NCBI GenBank assembly: GCA_048263775.1
Contig: JBLXDU010000005.1
Span: 269,028 to 333,027, forward strand
DNA: 64,000 bases
Direction: 5' to 3'
DNA from: UBA1479 sp048263775
GTDB taxonomy: Bacteria; Pseudomonadota; Alphaproteobacteria; Rhodospirillales; Casp-alpha2
Part shown: positions 43,416-56,411 of the stretch, piece after piece
Numbering within the stretch: the first letter of the stretch is position 1
Layout: each line of letters starts with the position of its first letter
Notes under the pieces: generated by a model
What the model was told of the DNA's origin: nothing
The model's input: the letters and a program-made list of their open reading frames with translations, nothing else
The model's database searches: none
Program-made: the position numbers and the translations under genes

Positions 43416-45233
43416 TCATTCGGCGGGAATCATGTCCCGCTTCTTTTCCTTGCCCGACTTGGGATCAGGCAGGCCGTCCGTATCCAGAGATGGATCGAGG
43501 CAAAGGATTTCCTCGAACTCGTTGACGGCGTCGATCTCCATGCCCATGGCGACGTTGGTGACGCGTTCCAGGATGAATTCCAGAACCACGGGCACCTGAT
43601 GTTCCTTCATCAGGACCTGCGCCTGGGCAAAGGCTTCCTTGAACTCGTTGGGGCTGCGCACGCGGATCGCCTTGCAGCCCAGGCCCTCGGCCACGACAAC
43701 ATGGTCGACACCGTAATCGCCCAGGTCCGGCGCGTTGACGTTTTCGAACGACAATTGGACGTTGTAGTCCATGTCGAACCCGCGTTGCGCCTGGCGGATC
43801 AAGCCGAGGTAGGAATTGTTCAGCACCACATGGATGTAGGGCAGGTTGAACTGGGCGCCGACGGCCAGTTCCTCGATCAGGAACTGGAAGTCGTAGTCGC
43901 CGGAAATCGCGACGATTTCCTTATCCGGGCAGGCCTTGCGGGCCCCCAGCGCAGCCGGCAGGGTCCAGCCCAAGGGCCCGGCTTGTCCACAGTTGATCCA
44001 GTTGCGCGCCCCATAGACGTTGAGGAACTGCGCGGCGGCGATCTGGCTGAGGCCGATGGTGGTGACGTAGCAGACGTCGCGGCCGAAGGCCTCCTTCATT
44101 TCCTGGTAAACGCGCTGTGGCTTCAGCGGCACCGCGTCGAAGTGGGATTTACGCTGCATCACTTCCTTGCGGTGGGCGCATTCATCGGCCCAGCCGGACC
44201 AGTCCGGCAGGCTGCCGTCTTCCTTCATCTCGCGCGCCGCCTGCACGAACAGGGCAAGCGCCGCCCCAGCATCGGACACGATACCGTAGTCGGGTTCGAA
44301 CACGCGACCGATCTGGGTCGGTTCGATATCCACATGCACGAAGGTGCGGCCCTTGGTGTAGACACCGACGGATCCCGTATGCCGATTGGCCCAGCGGTTG
44401 CCGATACCAAGCACGAAGTCGGACCGCAGGAAGGACTTGTTGCCGTAGCGATGCGCGGTCTGCAGCCCGACCATGCCGGCCATCAGGGGATGGTCATCGG
44501 CGATCGCCCCCCAACCCATCAGGGTCGGGATCACCGGGATGCCGGTCAGTTCCGCGAATTCGACCAAAAGGTCCTGGGCATCGGCGTTGATGATGCCACC
44601 GCCGGCGACGATCATCGGGCGTTCGGCACCGGCCAGCATGGCCATGGCGCGGTCGATCTGGCGGCGCGAGGCCTTGGGCTTGAATGCCGGGAGCGGCTCA
44701 TACATGTCGGCGTCGAATTCGATTTCCGCCAGCTGCACGTCGATCGGCATGTCGATCAGCACCGGACCCGGGCGGGATGATCGCATCAGATGGAACGCCT
44801 TCTGAAACACGCGGGGCACCAGGGCCGGTTCGCGCACAGTGACCGCCCATTTGGTCACCGGCTTGGCGATGGATTCGATATCGACCGCCTGAAAATCTTC
44901 CTTGTACAGCTTGTCGCGGGGCGCCTGCCCGGTGATGCAGAGGATCGGGATGCTGTCCGCCTGGGCGGAATACAGGCCGGTGATCATGTCCGTGCCCGCC
45001 GGGCCCGAGGTGCCGATACAGACCCCGATGTTACCGGCCTTGGCCCGGGTATAGCCCTCGGCCATATGGCTTGCCCCTTCGACGTGGCGGGCCAGCACGT
45101 GGTCGATGGAACCGCGCTTTTTCATCGCCGCGTAGAACGGATTGATGGCTGCCCCGGGGACGCCGAAAGCGGCGTGAACGCCCTCTTTCTCAAGAACCCG
45201 GACCGCTGCTTCCGCTGCCGTCATGCGCGCCAT
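43416..45233 (-). CDS. gcl: Glyoxylate carboligase
   Basis: Gcl condenses two glyoxylates to tartronate semialdehyde and CO2 using thiamine diphosphate and FAD. The 605-residue product is nearly collinear with E. coli Gcl, including V51 in place of the usual ThDP-activating Glu (HVEGASHMAEGY), a hallmark of this enzyme. CIGTSGPAGTDMITGLYSA, GGGIINADAQ and the ThDP-binding SGDYDFQFLIEELAVGAQ segment with NNSYLGLI are also present. The ATG at 45233 follows GGGAGG by eight bases and is preferred to GTG 45242. It is the first gene of the gcl-hyi-glxR-glcDEF run. Confidence 0.97.
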   Translation of the reverse strand: MARMTAAEAAVRVLEKEGVHAAFGVPGAAINPFYAAMKKRGSIDHVLARHVEGASHMAEGYTRAKAGNIGVCIGTSGPAGTDMITGLYSAQADSIPILCITGQAPRDKLYKEDFQAVDIESIAKPVTKWAVTVREPALVPRVFQKAFHLMRSSRPGPVLIDMPIDVQLAEIEFDADMYEPLPAFKPKASRRQIDRAMAMLAGAERPMIVAGGGIINADAQDLLVEFAELTGIPVIPTLMGWGAIADDHPLMAGMVGLQTAHRYGNKSFLRSDFVLGIGNRWANRHTGSVGVYTKGRTFVHVDIEPTQIGRVFEPDYGIVSDAGAALALFVQAAREMKEDGSLPDWSGWADECAHRKEVMQRKSHFDAVPLKPQRVYQEMKEAFGRDVCYVTTIGLSQIAAAQFLNVYGARNWINCGQAGPLGWTLPAALGARKACPDKEIVAISGDYDFQFLIEELAVGAQFNLPYIHVVLNNSYLGLIRQAQRGFDMDYNVQLSFENVNAPDLGDYGVDHVVVAEGLGCKAIRVRSPNEFKEAFAQAQVLMKEHQVPVVLEFILERVTNVAMGMEIDAVNEFEEILCLDPSLDTDGLPDPKSGKEKKRDMIPAE

Positions 45234-45297
45234 GGCTGTCACCTCCCTATCAAGTACCGGCGTTAAGGGTGACAGCCGACCGGACGCTCGGCAACCA

Positions 45298-45381
45298 TTT
45301 TGGAAATTATTCCGTATTTCGATAACTAGTTATTTTTATAATAAAAATCAATAAGTTATATAATATGCAATTTTGGAAAAA
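45298..45381. promoter_or_regulatory. AT-rich operator/promoter block in front of gcl
   Basis: TTTTGGAAATTATTCC (45298-45313) contains a GGAA-N4-TTCC dyad, and a second TTTTGGAAAA box begins at 45371, 73 bases away. Between them lie TAACTAGTTA (45323-45332, perfect palindrome) and ATTTTTATAATAAAAAT (45332-45348, perfect 17-base palindrome). The TTTTGGAAA boxes resemble TGGAAA half-sites of IclR-family operators, and an iclR gene is adjacent. The gcl start is at 45233 on the minus strand. I do not assign exact -35/-10 positions. Confidence 0.5.
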
Positions 45382-45473
45382 TATCGATTTTCAGGACCAC
45401 GCAAACACCAGCCGCCGGCGCCGAGGCACCGCAGCGAAGTCTCATTAATGGATCGGCTGTCGAGTGCGGCGGA

Positions 45474-46304
45474 TCAGGGCTCGCGGCTGCCGAGCTCGCT
45501 GGCGATGGCCTTGGCGGCGCGGGTCACGAGACCGGCCAGGCCGGCGATCTTCTCGTCGGAAATGCGCGCCGAGGGGCCGGAGACGGAAATCGCGGCGATC
45601 GGCTCGTCATGCTCGTTGAACACGGCGGCGGCGATGCAGCGCAGGCCGATGGCATGTTCCTCGTCATCGAGGGCATAACCTTGGCGGCGGATCTGGCCGA
45701 GCGCGTCGCGGAAGCGCACGGGTGTGGCCAGGGTCTTGTCCGTGACCTTGGACAGGCCGTGGCGCTGCAGGATGCGGTTGACCTCTTCCTCGGACTGATT
45801 GGCGAGCAGCGCCTTGCCCACGCCGGAACAATGCATGGGCACGCGGGTGCCGGGGGCGCGATAGGCGCGCATGGTCTCGCGACTTTCGACCTGGGCCAGA
45901 TAGATGACCTCGCCGTCGTCCTGAATTCCCAATTTTACGGTTTCGCCCGTTTCTTCCATCAGACGGCGCATGATCGGCCGCGCCATGACGACCAGATCGC
46001 GTGACCGGATGAAGGCATTGCCGATCACGAAGGCCTCGACCCCGACATGCCATAGTGCAGTCGCCTGATCGAAGCGCACGATGCGGTCGTGCTGCATGGT
46101 GGTCAGCAGGCGGTGCGTGGTCGACGGCGGCAGGACGACGGTCAGCGCCACATCGGTCAGCGTCATACCGTCGTCGGACCGGGCCAGGGCCTTGAGAATG
46201 GAAATGGCGCGGGCGAGGGACTGAACCTGTCCCCCGGTATCCTCGCGCGACCGTGTGCGGGTGCGGCCCCGGGTCCGCGGACGGGGCGTTGCGGTATCGG
46301 CCAT
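45474..46304 (-). CDS. IclR-family transcriptional regulator
   Basis: The 276-residue regulator has a basic, Arg/Thr-rich leader and an IclR-type winged HTH (about 27-90, with VQSLARAISILKALARS and PPSTTHRLLTTMQ). An IclR effector domain follows (MRAYRAPGTRVPMHCSGVGKALLA and EEHAIGLRCIAAAVFNEHDEPIAAISVSGPSAR). These are close to AllR/IclR-type repressors of glyoxylate metabolism. AGGGAAG precedes the ATG at 46304. It lies 240 bases upstream of gcl on the same strand; control of gcl and the glycolate genes is a reasonable inference. Confidence 0.9.
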   Translation of the reverse strand: MADTATPRPRTRGRTRTRSREDTGGQVQSLARAISILKALARSDDGMTLTDVALTVVLPPSTTHRLLTTMQHDRIVRFDQATALWHVGVEAFVIGNAFIRSRDLVVMARPIMRRLMEETGETVKLGIQDDGEVIYLAQVESRETMRAYRAPGTRVPMHCSGVGKALLANQSEEEVNRILQRHGLSKVTDKTLATPVRFRDALGQIRRQGYALDDEEHAIGLRCIAAAVFNEHDEPIAAISVSGPSARISDEKIAGLAGLVTRAAKAIASELGSREP

Positions 46305-46419
46305 GTTTTCTTCCCTGCGTTTTTTGGCTCGTGACACTCCGCAGCGCGTCACGCGCAACGGCACGCAATTTCACGATACGGAATGATTTTCAAAAAGGTC
46401 GTGCGCCAGGGCCGAAAAG

Positions 46420-47250
46420 TCAAGACCGAATGCAGACGAACTCCACCGGGATCGCGCGGCCCTGCGCCACATTGCGGGCTGAATTGCGCATGCGCTCCAC
46501 GGCGTTTTCGCGCAGGATCACCAGCGGATTGAGGATCGGCGGCCCCTGCTCCTTGGCCCGCGTGCGGGCCGCCTGATTGTAGGCCATCGCCTGATCCGTG
46601 GAATCGTGGATCGCCTCGACCCGGAATCCCGCATCCTCCAAAATCGCCGCCGTTACCTCGGGCGTCGTCAGGTGGCTGATCTCGGCCGTCATGGCCCAGG
46701 GCACGGGATAGAGCACGTCGCCGCCGGGGCCTTGCGCGACCTCGCCGGCGACGAAGCGGGCCCCGGGCTTCAGCACGCGCGCGGCCTCGGCGAAGAAGCG
46801 CGCCTTGTCGGGCACACTCATGGATACGTTCTGAGTATAACCGGCATCGAAGGCGGCATCCGCGAACGGCAGGTTGAGCGCGTCGCCGACCTGGAAGTCG
46901 GCCTTGTCGGACAGCCCGGTCATCGTCGCCAGTTCCGCCGCGACGGCAATGAATTCCGGGGTCAGGTCGATGCCGCTGACCCGCGCCCCCGTCGTGGCGG
47001 CAAGATAGCGCGCCGGCCCGCCCACACCGCAACCGATATCGATGATGCGCTGGCCCGCCAAGGGCCGCAGGCGCTCGATCATTTCATCCGTCGCCTCGCG
47101 CCCGCGCCCGTGCAGATGGTCCATCGGCGCGAGATCCTGAGCGGTCAGAACGTCCAGGGCGATCCCCGCCTCGGCCAGCTTGGCCAGGATCGCATCCATC
47201 AGGGTTCCGTGGGTGTAATGGGCGGCGACTTTGTCGGTGGTCATGGGCAT
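46420..47250 (-). CDS. Class I SAM-dependent methyltransferase
   Basis: The 276-residue product has the SAM-binding IIDIGCGVGGPARYLAAT motif I, an acidic GIDLTPEF motif, GDALNLPFADAAFD and VLKPGARFVAGEV. This arrangement resembles UbiE/sarcosine-dimethylglycine type methyltransferases. The acceptor is unknown. Two in-frame ATGs (47250 and 47244) could start translation; neither has a strong Shine-Dalgarno. It lies between rpmJ and the iclR regulator, separated from rpmJ by a strong terminator, so it is probably transcribed on its own. Confidence 0.85.
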   Translation of the reverse strand: MPMTTDKVAAHYTHGTLMDAILAKLAEAGIALDVLTAQDLAPMDHLHGRGREATDEMIERLRPLAGQRIIDIGCGVGGPARYLAATTGARVSGIDLTPEFIAVAAELATMTGLSDKADFQVGDALNLPFADAAFDAGYTQNVSMSVPDKARFFAEAARVLKPGARFVAGEVAQGPGGDVLYPVPWAMTAEISHLTTPEVTAAILEDAGFRVEAIHDSTDQAMAYNQAARTRAKEQGPPILNPLVILRENAVERMRNSARNVAQGRAIPVEFVCIRS

Positions 47251-47280
47251 TTTTCAGTCTTAGCTAATAAAAAGCGCAAC

Positions 47281-47316
47281 AAAAAACCGCGCCCCTGATT
47301 GCTCAGGTAAGCGCGG
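47281..47316 (-). terminator. Rho-independent terminator after rpmJ
   Basis: On the minus strand the stem CCGCGC/GCGCGG (plus-strand 47287-47292 and 47311-47316) encloses a CTGA/TCAG inner stem and is followed directly by TTTTTTG (plus-strand A run 47281-47286). It lies 47 bases after the rpmJ stop and is a textbook intrinsic terminator. Confidence 0.85.
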
Positions 47317-47362
47317 CTGGATAGGATTCCAAGAGCACCTTTGGGGCGCTCCCTTACCCGCC

Positions 47363-47488
47363 TTATCCTTGGCGGGCTTTGAAACGCGGATTCTTTTTAT
47401 TGATAACGAAAACGCGGCCCTTGCGGCGTACGACGCGGCAATTCTTATCGCGCGTCTTCGCGGACTTCAGGGAATTCAAAACTTTCAT
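47363..47488 (-). CDS. rpmJ: Ribosomal protein L36, zinc-ligand-poor form
   Basis: The 41-residue basic protein has the L36 pattern MKVLNSLKSAK, NCRVVRRKGRVFVI and the ending NPRFKARQG. It retains one cysteine (C17); the other three zinc ligands of canonical L36 (two Cys and one His) are replaced, as in the C-minus, zinc-independent paralogues such as E. coli YkgO. I cannot tell from this window whether a second, zinc-binding copy exists in the genome. The longer upstream frame is not homologous to L36. A strong terminator follows. Confidence 0.93.
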   Translation of the reverse strand: MKVLNSLKSAKTRDKNCRVVRRKGRVFVINKKNPRFKARQG

Positions 47489-47748
47489 CGGTCTCAAGCT
47501 CCGTATGCGGGCCACTCGAAAGGGCGGAATTCGGGTCCGGTCAGGCCGGAAGCGGCGGAAACTACCCAAACCACCCAGCCCTGTCAACCGCAACCGGACC
47601 GCTTTCCCTCCAGGCGCGCTTTATCCCCCCGGATGAAGCCTGTATAGATGGGCGTTGTATACAATAATCCGCCGCCGACTCGCCGTTTCACGGCCCTCAT
47701 CGCCCCGCCAGCAGCGGATAGCCGGCCCCCAGACCGAAAGCCCGCCTA

Positions 47749-48705
47749 ATGACCGTAGCCCCGGATTCCCCCGTCCCCGCCAAGGGACGCACCGACGCCG
47801 TCCGGGGAATTCTGTGGATGGTTCTGGCCAGCTTGTGCTTCGCCGGCATGCACGCGGTCATCAAAAAAGTCGCGGCGACCGGCATTCATCCCTTCGAAAC
47901 AGCGTTTTTCCGCCTGTTGTTCGGAATGCTGCCGATTATCCCATTCTTCGTCAGGGACGGATTGAAGCCGCTGAAGACCAAGCGCCTGGGCCTCTTGACC
48001 CTGCGCGGCGTGCTCAATTCGGCGGCCATGTTGTGTTATTTCTTCGCGCTGTCCATCGCCCCCCTGGCCCAGGTTACGGCGCTCGGATTCTCGGCGCCCA
48101 TCTTCGCCTCGGTCCTGGCGGTTCTGTTCCTGGGTGAGGTCGTGCGCCTGCGTCGTTGGACGGCGATCTTCCTGGGTTTTGCGGGGACGCTGGTGATTCT
48201 CCGCCCCGGGTTCATCCCGCTTGATCTGGGGCCGATGCTGGTCGTCATCTCGTCGTTTATCTGGGGCGGATGCATGATCATCATCAAGCGCCTGAGTGCC
48301 ACCGAATCCAGCGCCACCATCACCGTCTACATGTCCCTGGTCATGATGCCGATCATTCTGGTGCCCGCGTCCTTCGTGTGGTCCTGGCCGGGGCCGGAGC
48401 AATGGGCCCTGCTGATCGGCCTGGGAATCCTGGGCGGCGGCGCGCAGTTGTCCATGGCCCAGGCCCTGAAAATGGCCGACACCCATGTCGTCGGGCCGGT
48501 CGATTTCGTCCGCCTGATCTGGGTCACCGCACTGGGTTACGTCTTCTTCAACGAACTGCCCGACATGTTCGTATGGATCGGTGGTGCTATGATTCTGGGG
48601 TCGACCGCCTATATCGCCTATCGTGAACACCGGCTGGGCCGTCAGGGCGTCGTCCCCGGGCCGCCGGGTGTGCGCACAACCATCCCCCGGGAATCCGGAG
48701 ACTAA
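47749..48705 (+). CDS. EamA/DMT-superfamily transporter
   Basis: The 318-residue membrane protein has about ten transmembrane helices in two EamA repeats (about 20-150 and 165-295). The first repeat ends with VLAVLFLGEVVRLRRW and the second with VFFNELPDMFVWIG, which are the paired conserved EamA segments. It is a drug/metabolite transporter, probably an exporter. The class V aminotransferase starts four bases after its stop, so the pair may process and export an amino acid or related amine; the substrate is unknown. Confidence 0.9.
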   Translation: MTVAPDSPVPAKGRTDAVRGILWMVLASLCFAGMHAVIKKVAATGIHPFETAFFRLLFGMLPIIPFFVRDGLKPLKTKRLGLLTLRGVLNSAAMLCYFFALSIAPLAQVTALGFSAPIFASVLAVLFLGEVVRLRRWTAIFLGFAGTLVILRPGFIPLDLGPMLVVISSFIWGGCMIIIKRLSATESSATITVYMSLVMMPIILVPASFVWSWPGPEQWALLIGLGILGGGAQLSMAQALKMADTHVVGPVDFVRLIWVTALGYVFFNELPDMFVWIGGAMILGSTAYIAYREHRLGRQGVVPGPPGVRTTIPRESGD

Positions 48706-48709
48706 GCCC

Positions 48710-49861
48710 ATGAACAAAACAATGCTGACGGGCCAACGACCCCTGTTCGACATTCCGCCCGGCATCGCCTGGTTCAACTGCGCGTCGCGCACGCCGTTGT
48801 TGAAGGCCACCCAAGCGGCGGGGCATGCCGGAATCGCCTCCCGGGTGCAGCCCTGGACCATGGATTCCACGGCCCTTCACGATCAGGCGGAACATATCCG
48901 CGCCCTGGTCGCCGGGCTGATCGGCGCCCGCGCCGACGACATCTCGATCCAACCTTCGGCCAGCTACGGCCTGGCCACGGCGGCCGCGAACCTTTCCGTC
49001 GCGCACGGGCAGACAATCGTGGTGCTGGAGGACCAGTTCCCGTCCAACGTCTTCGTGTGGATGCAAAAGGCAATGGCCACAGGGGCCCGCGTGGTCACCG
49101 TGCCCAGACCGGACGACGCTGACTGGACGGCGGCCGTTCTCGACCACCTGAACGGTGACACGGCGATCGCTGCCCTGCCGCCCTGCCATTGGATCGACGG
49201 CACGCGGATCGACCTGGAGGCCGTGGGCGCACGCTGCCGCGACCTCGGCGCAGCCCTGGTCATCGACGCCACGCAATGGGTCGGCGCCGCCCCCTTCGAC
49301 ATCGCCCGCGTACGCCCCGACTTCTTGGTCGTGGCCGCCTATAAATGGTTGTTCTGTCCGCACGGCATGTCGTTTCTCTACGCCGCTGTCCCGCACCAGC
49401 AGGGGGCACCGCTGGAACATCACGACTACAACCACCCGGCCACGGGCGCGAGCATCGAAGGCGCGCTGGTCTATGATCCGGACATGTCCCCAGGTGCCCG
49501 CCGCTACGACGTGGGCCAGACCTACAACCCGGTCATGCTGCCCATGGCCGAAGCTGCCCTGGCGCAGGTCGCTGGCTGGACGCCCGAGGCGGTCCAAGCC
49601 ACCCTGACGCCGATCGCGGACACCATCATCGCCGCCGCGCGGGACATGGGCTATTCGGCGGCACCCACCGGGCGCGGTGTCGCCCATATCACGTCGCTGG
49701 GCAAGGACAGTCCGCCGCCGAACGGCATGATCGCGGCGTTGGCAGACAGGGGCGTCCATGCCTCCCTGCGCGGCGGCCGGTTGCGCCTGGCCCCGCATGT
49801 CCATGTCACGGAAGAGGACGTAGAGCGCCTGATCGCGGCGCTGCGGGACGTCTGGCCCTAG
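48710..49861 (+). CDS. Class V aminotransferase-like PLP enzyme
   Basis: The 383-residue product resembles cysteine desulfurase/kynureninase-type class V enzymes: ISIQPSASYGLATAAANL for cofactor positioning, the PLP-phosphate-binding Asp and His/Gln neighbourhood in VIDATQWVGAAPFD, and a Schiff-base Lys in VAAYKWLFCPHG. The reaction cannot be fixed from sequence. The ATG at 48710 is four bases after the EamA stop. Its own stop shares a CTAG with the convergent response-regulator gene. Confidence 0.86.
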   Translation: MNKTMLTGQRPLFDIPPGIAWFNCASRTPLLKATQAAGHAGIASRVQPWTMDSTALHDQAEHIRALVAGLIGARADDISIQPSASYGLATAAANLSVAHGQTIVVLEDQFPSNVFVWMQKAMATGARVVTVPRPDDADWTAAVLDHLNGDTAIAALPPCHWIDGTRIDLEAVGARCRDLGAALVIDATQWVGAAPFDIARVRPDFLVVAAYKWLFCPHGMSFLYAAVPHQQGAPLEHHDYNHPATGASIEGALVYDPDMSPGARRYDVGQTYNPVMLPMAEAALAQVAGWTPEAVQATLTPIADTIIAAARDMGYSAAPTGRGVAHITSLGKDSPPPNGMIAALADRGVHASLRGGRLRLAPHVHVTEEDVERLIAALRDVWP

Positions 49862-50241
49862 CCGCCGTTCGGAAATTTTCCCGCCAGCGCTTTGTTGACG
49901 CTGTCGATCAGGCGGTCCATTTCGATCGGCTTGGTTTCATAGGCTGCCGCACCGGCGGTGAAGGCTTCGTCGTGGTCCGCCGAGGTGTCGTGCGCGGAAA
50001 GCGCGATCACGGGAATATCCTTGATCTCATCGATTTTTTTCAACTCCCGGATAACCTCGAAACCGGTCATCTTCGGCATGCTCATGTCGCACAGAATGAG
50101 ATCGGGCGGCAAGGTACTGGCCGCGGCCAGCCCGGCTTCGCCATCGACGGCGATGCGCACATCATGCCCCTCGCCTGACAGAACGAGTTCGAGAAAGTTC
50201 TGAAAAAACTCGTCATCTTCGATGACAAGAATTGCGGCCAT
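49858..50241 (-). CDS. Single-domain response regulator (CheY-like)
   Basis: The 126-residue protein is only a receiver domain: acidic pair D9/D10, phospho-acceptor D52 in ILCDMSMP, a Ser/Ala switch region in LSAHD, and K104 in YETKPIE. There is no output domain. AGGAG precedes the ATG at 50241, which is preferred to the longer 50313 frame. It is divergent from the HPt-bearing hybrid kinase, with about 225 bases between starts, and could take phosphate from that kinase's HPt domain. Confidence 0.9.
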   Translation of the reverse strand: MAAILVIEDDEFFQNFLELVLSGEGHDVRIAVDGEAGLAAASTLPPDLILCDMSMPKMTGFEVIRELKKIDEIKDIPVIALSAHDTSADHDEAFTAGAAAYETKPIEMDRLIDSVNKALAGKFPNGG

Positions 50242-50468
50242 AGAATTCTCCTCTCTCCTGTCTCGCGGCTTCGGCGGCAGGCGTTCCCAAGCGAACTTCG
50301 AGACTAGCCGCATTCACATCATCCGTCCATGACGCCCACCCCGACCGCCATACCTGAGACCAAGCCCATTGATCTATCGAATATTTGGTAAAATTCTGCT
50401 TTTATCTCGGGGCTTGGAACCCGTCGTGTCATCGGGCAGAGGAAAAAACTCAAGGGACGGGACGCAAC

Positions 50469-55394
<4,926 letters not shown>

Positions 55395-55430
55395 CATTCG
55401 GACCGACGGCACGACGGAAAGGACGGCGCG

Positions 55431-56393
55431 ATGACGGGAATTGAGAGAAGCGATATTTTGTCCCGCAGCAACCTGGACCAGCAACGCCAGAAGATACTCA
55501 TCGTCGATGACGCGGAAGCGAACCTGATGATTCTTTCCAACCTCCTGGCCGAGGAAGGCGAGATCATCAGCGCGACCGACGGCGTGCAGGCAATCGCCCT
55601 CGCAGAAGCCGACCTTCCCGACCTGATCCTTCTGGATGTCAGCATGCCCGGTATGGATGGCTATGAAGTCTGCCGCCGCTTGAAATCGGATATCCGGACC
55701 CGCGACATACCCATCGTTTTCGTCACCGGCCGGACCGAAGACAATGACCAGGAAAAGGGGTTATCGCTCGGTGCTATCGACTACATCCTCAAGCCCTATT
55801 CACCACTGATCGTTCTGGCCCGCATCCGCAATCACCTTGCCCTGCAGAAGGCACATCGTGACCTTAAGATCGCCAATGCGGAACTAACTCGCCTTGCCAC
55901 CACGGACTTTCTCACCGGCGTGTGGAACCGGCGGCGGTTTATGGAATTGGGCGAGGCCGAACTGGCCCGCGTACGCCGCAGCGGACGTAACTTCGGCGCG
56001 GTGATGATGGATGTCGATCACTTCAAGGCAGTGAACGACACCTACGGCCATGACGCCGGGGACAACGTACTCCGGGCCCTGGCGGATGCCTGCGTCGACC
56101 GCCTGCGCAACGTCGATATCGTCGGCCGCATGGGCGGCGAGGAATTCGCCCTGATCCTGCCGGAAACGGACCCGCAAGGCGCCATGCTGACGGTCGAAAG
56201 ACTGCGGGAATATCTTGGCCAGTTGGCCGTCCCCGTCGATTCAGGAACTCTGAGCGTGACCGTCAGCGCCGGCGTGACCACGGTCCAGGACCCAAGCGAC
56301 ACCATCGAAGCCGCCCTGAAGCGGGCCGATGAAGCGCTCTACAAAGCGAAGGGCAGCGGTCGCAACAAAACCGTCGCCTACGAGGAAATGTAA
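55431..56393 (+). CDS. Response regulator with diguanylate cyclase (REC-GGDEF)
   Basis: The 320-residue product has a receiver domain with D69 in LILLDVSMP and K121 in LKPYS. A coiled linker and a GGDEF domain follow, with an intact GGEEF active site (235-239) and an inhibitory I-site RNVD (226-229) five residues upstream. It should be a phosphorylation-controlled diguanylate cyclase (PleD/WspR-like logic). AAAGGA lies before the ATG at 55431. Placed 36 bases after the hybrid kinase, it is the likely output of that phosphorelay. Confidence 0.93.
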   Translation: MTGIERSDILSRSNLDQQRQKILIVDDAEANLMILSNLLAEEGEIISATDGVQAIALAEADLPDLILLDVSMPGMDGYEVCRRLKSDIRTRDIPIVFVTGRTEDNDQEKGLSLGAIDYILKPYSPLIVLARIRNHLALQKAHRDLKIANAELTRLATTDFLTGVWNRRRFMELGEAELARVRRSGRNFGAVMMDVDHFKAVNDTYGHDAGDNVLRALADACVDRLRNVDIVGRMGGEEFALILPETDPQGAMLTVERLREYLGQLAVPVDSGTLSVTVSAGVTTVQDPSDTIEAALKRADEALYKAKGSGRNKTVAYEEM

Positions 56394-56411
56394 CTTCTAC
56401 CGACTTGAGAC

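Noticed and set aside
42396..44780. A 794-codon plus-strand open frame
   Set aside because: It is antisense to hyi and gcl, which match known enzymes closely end to end.
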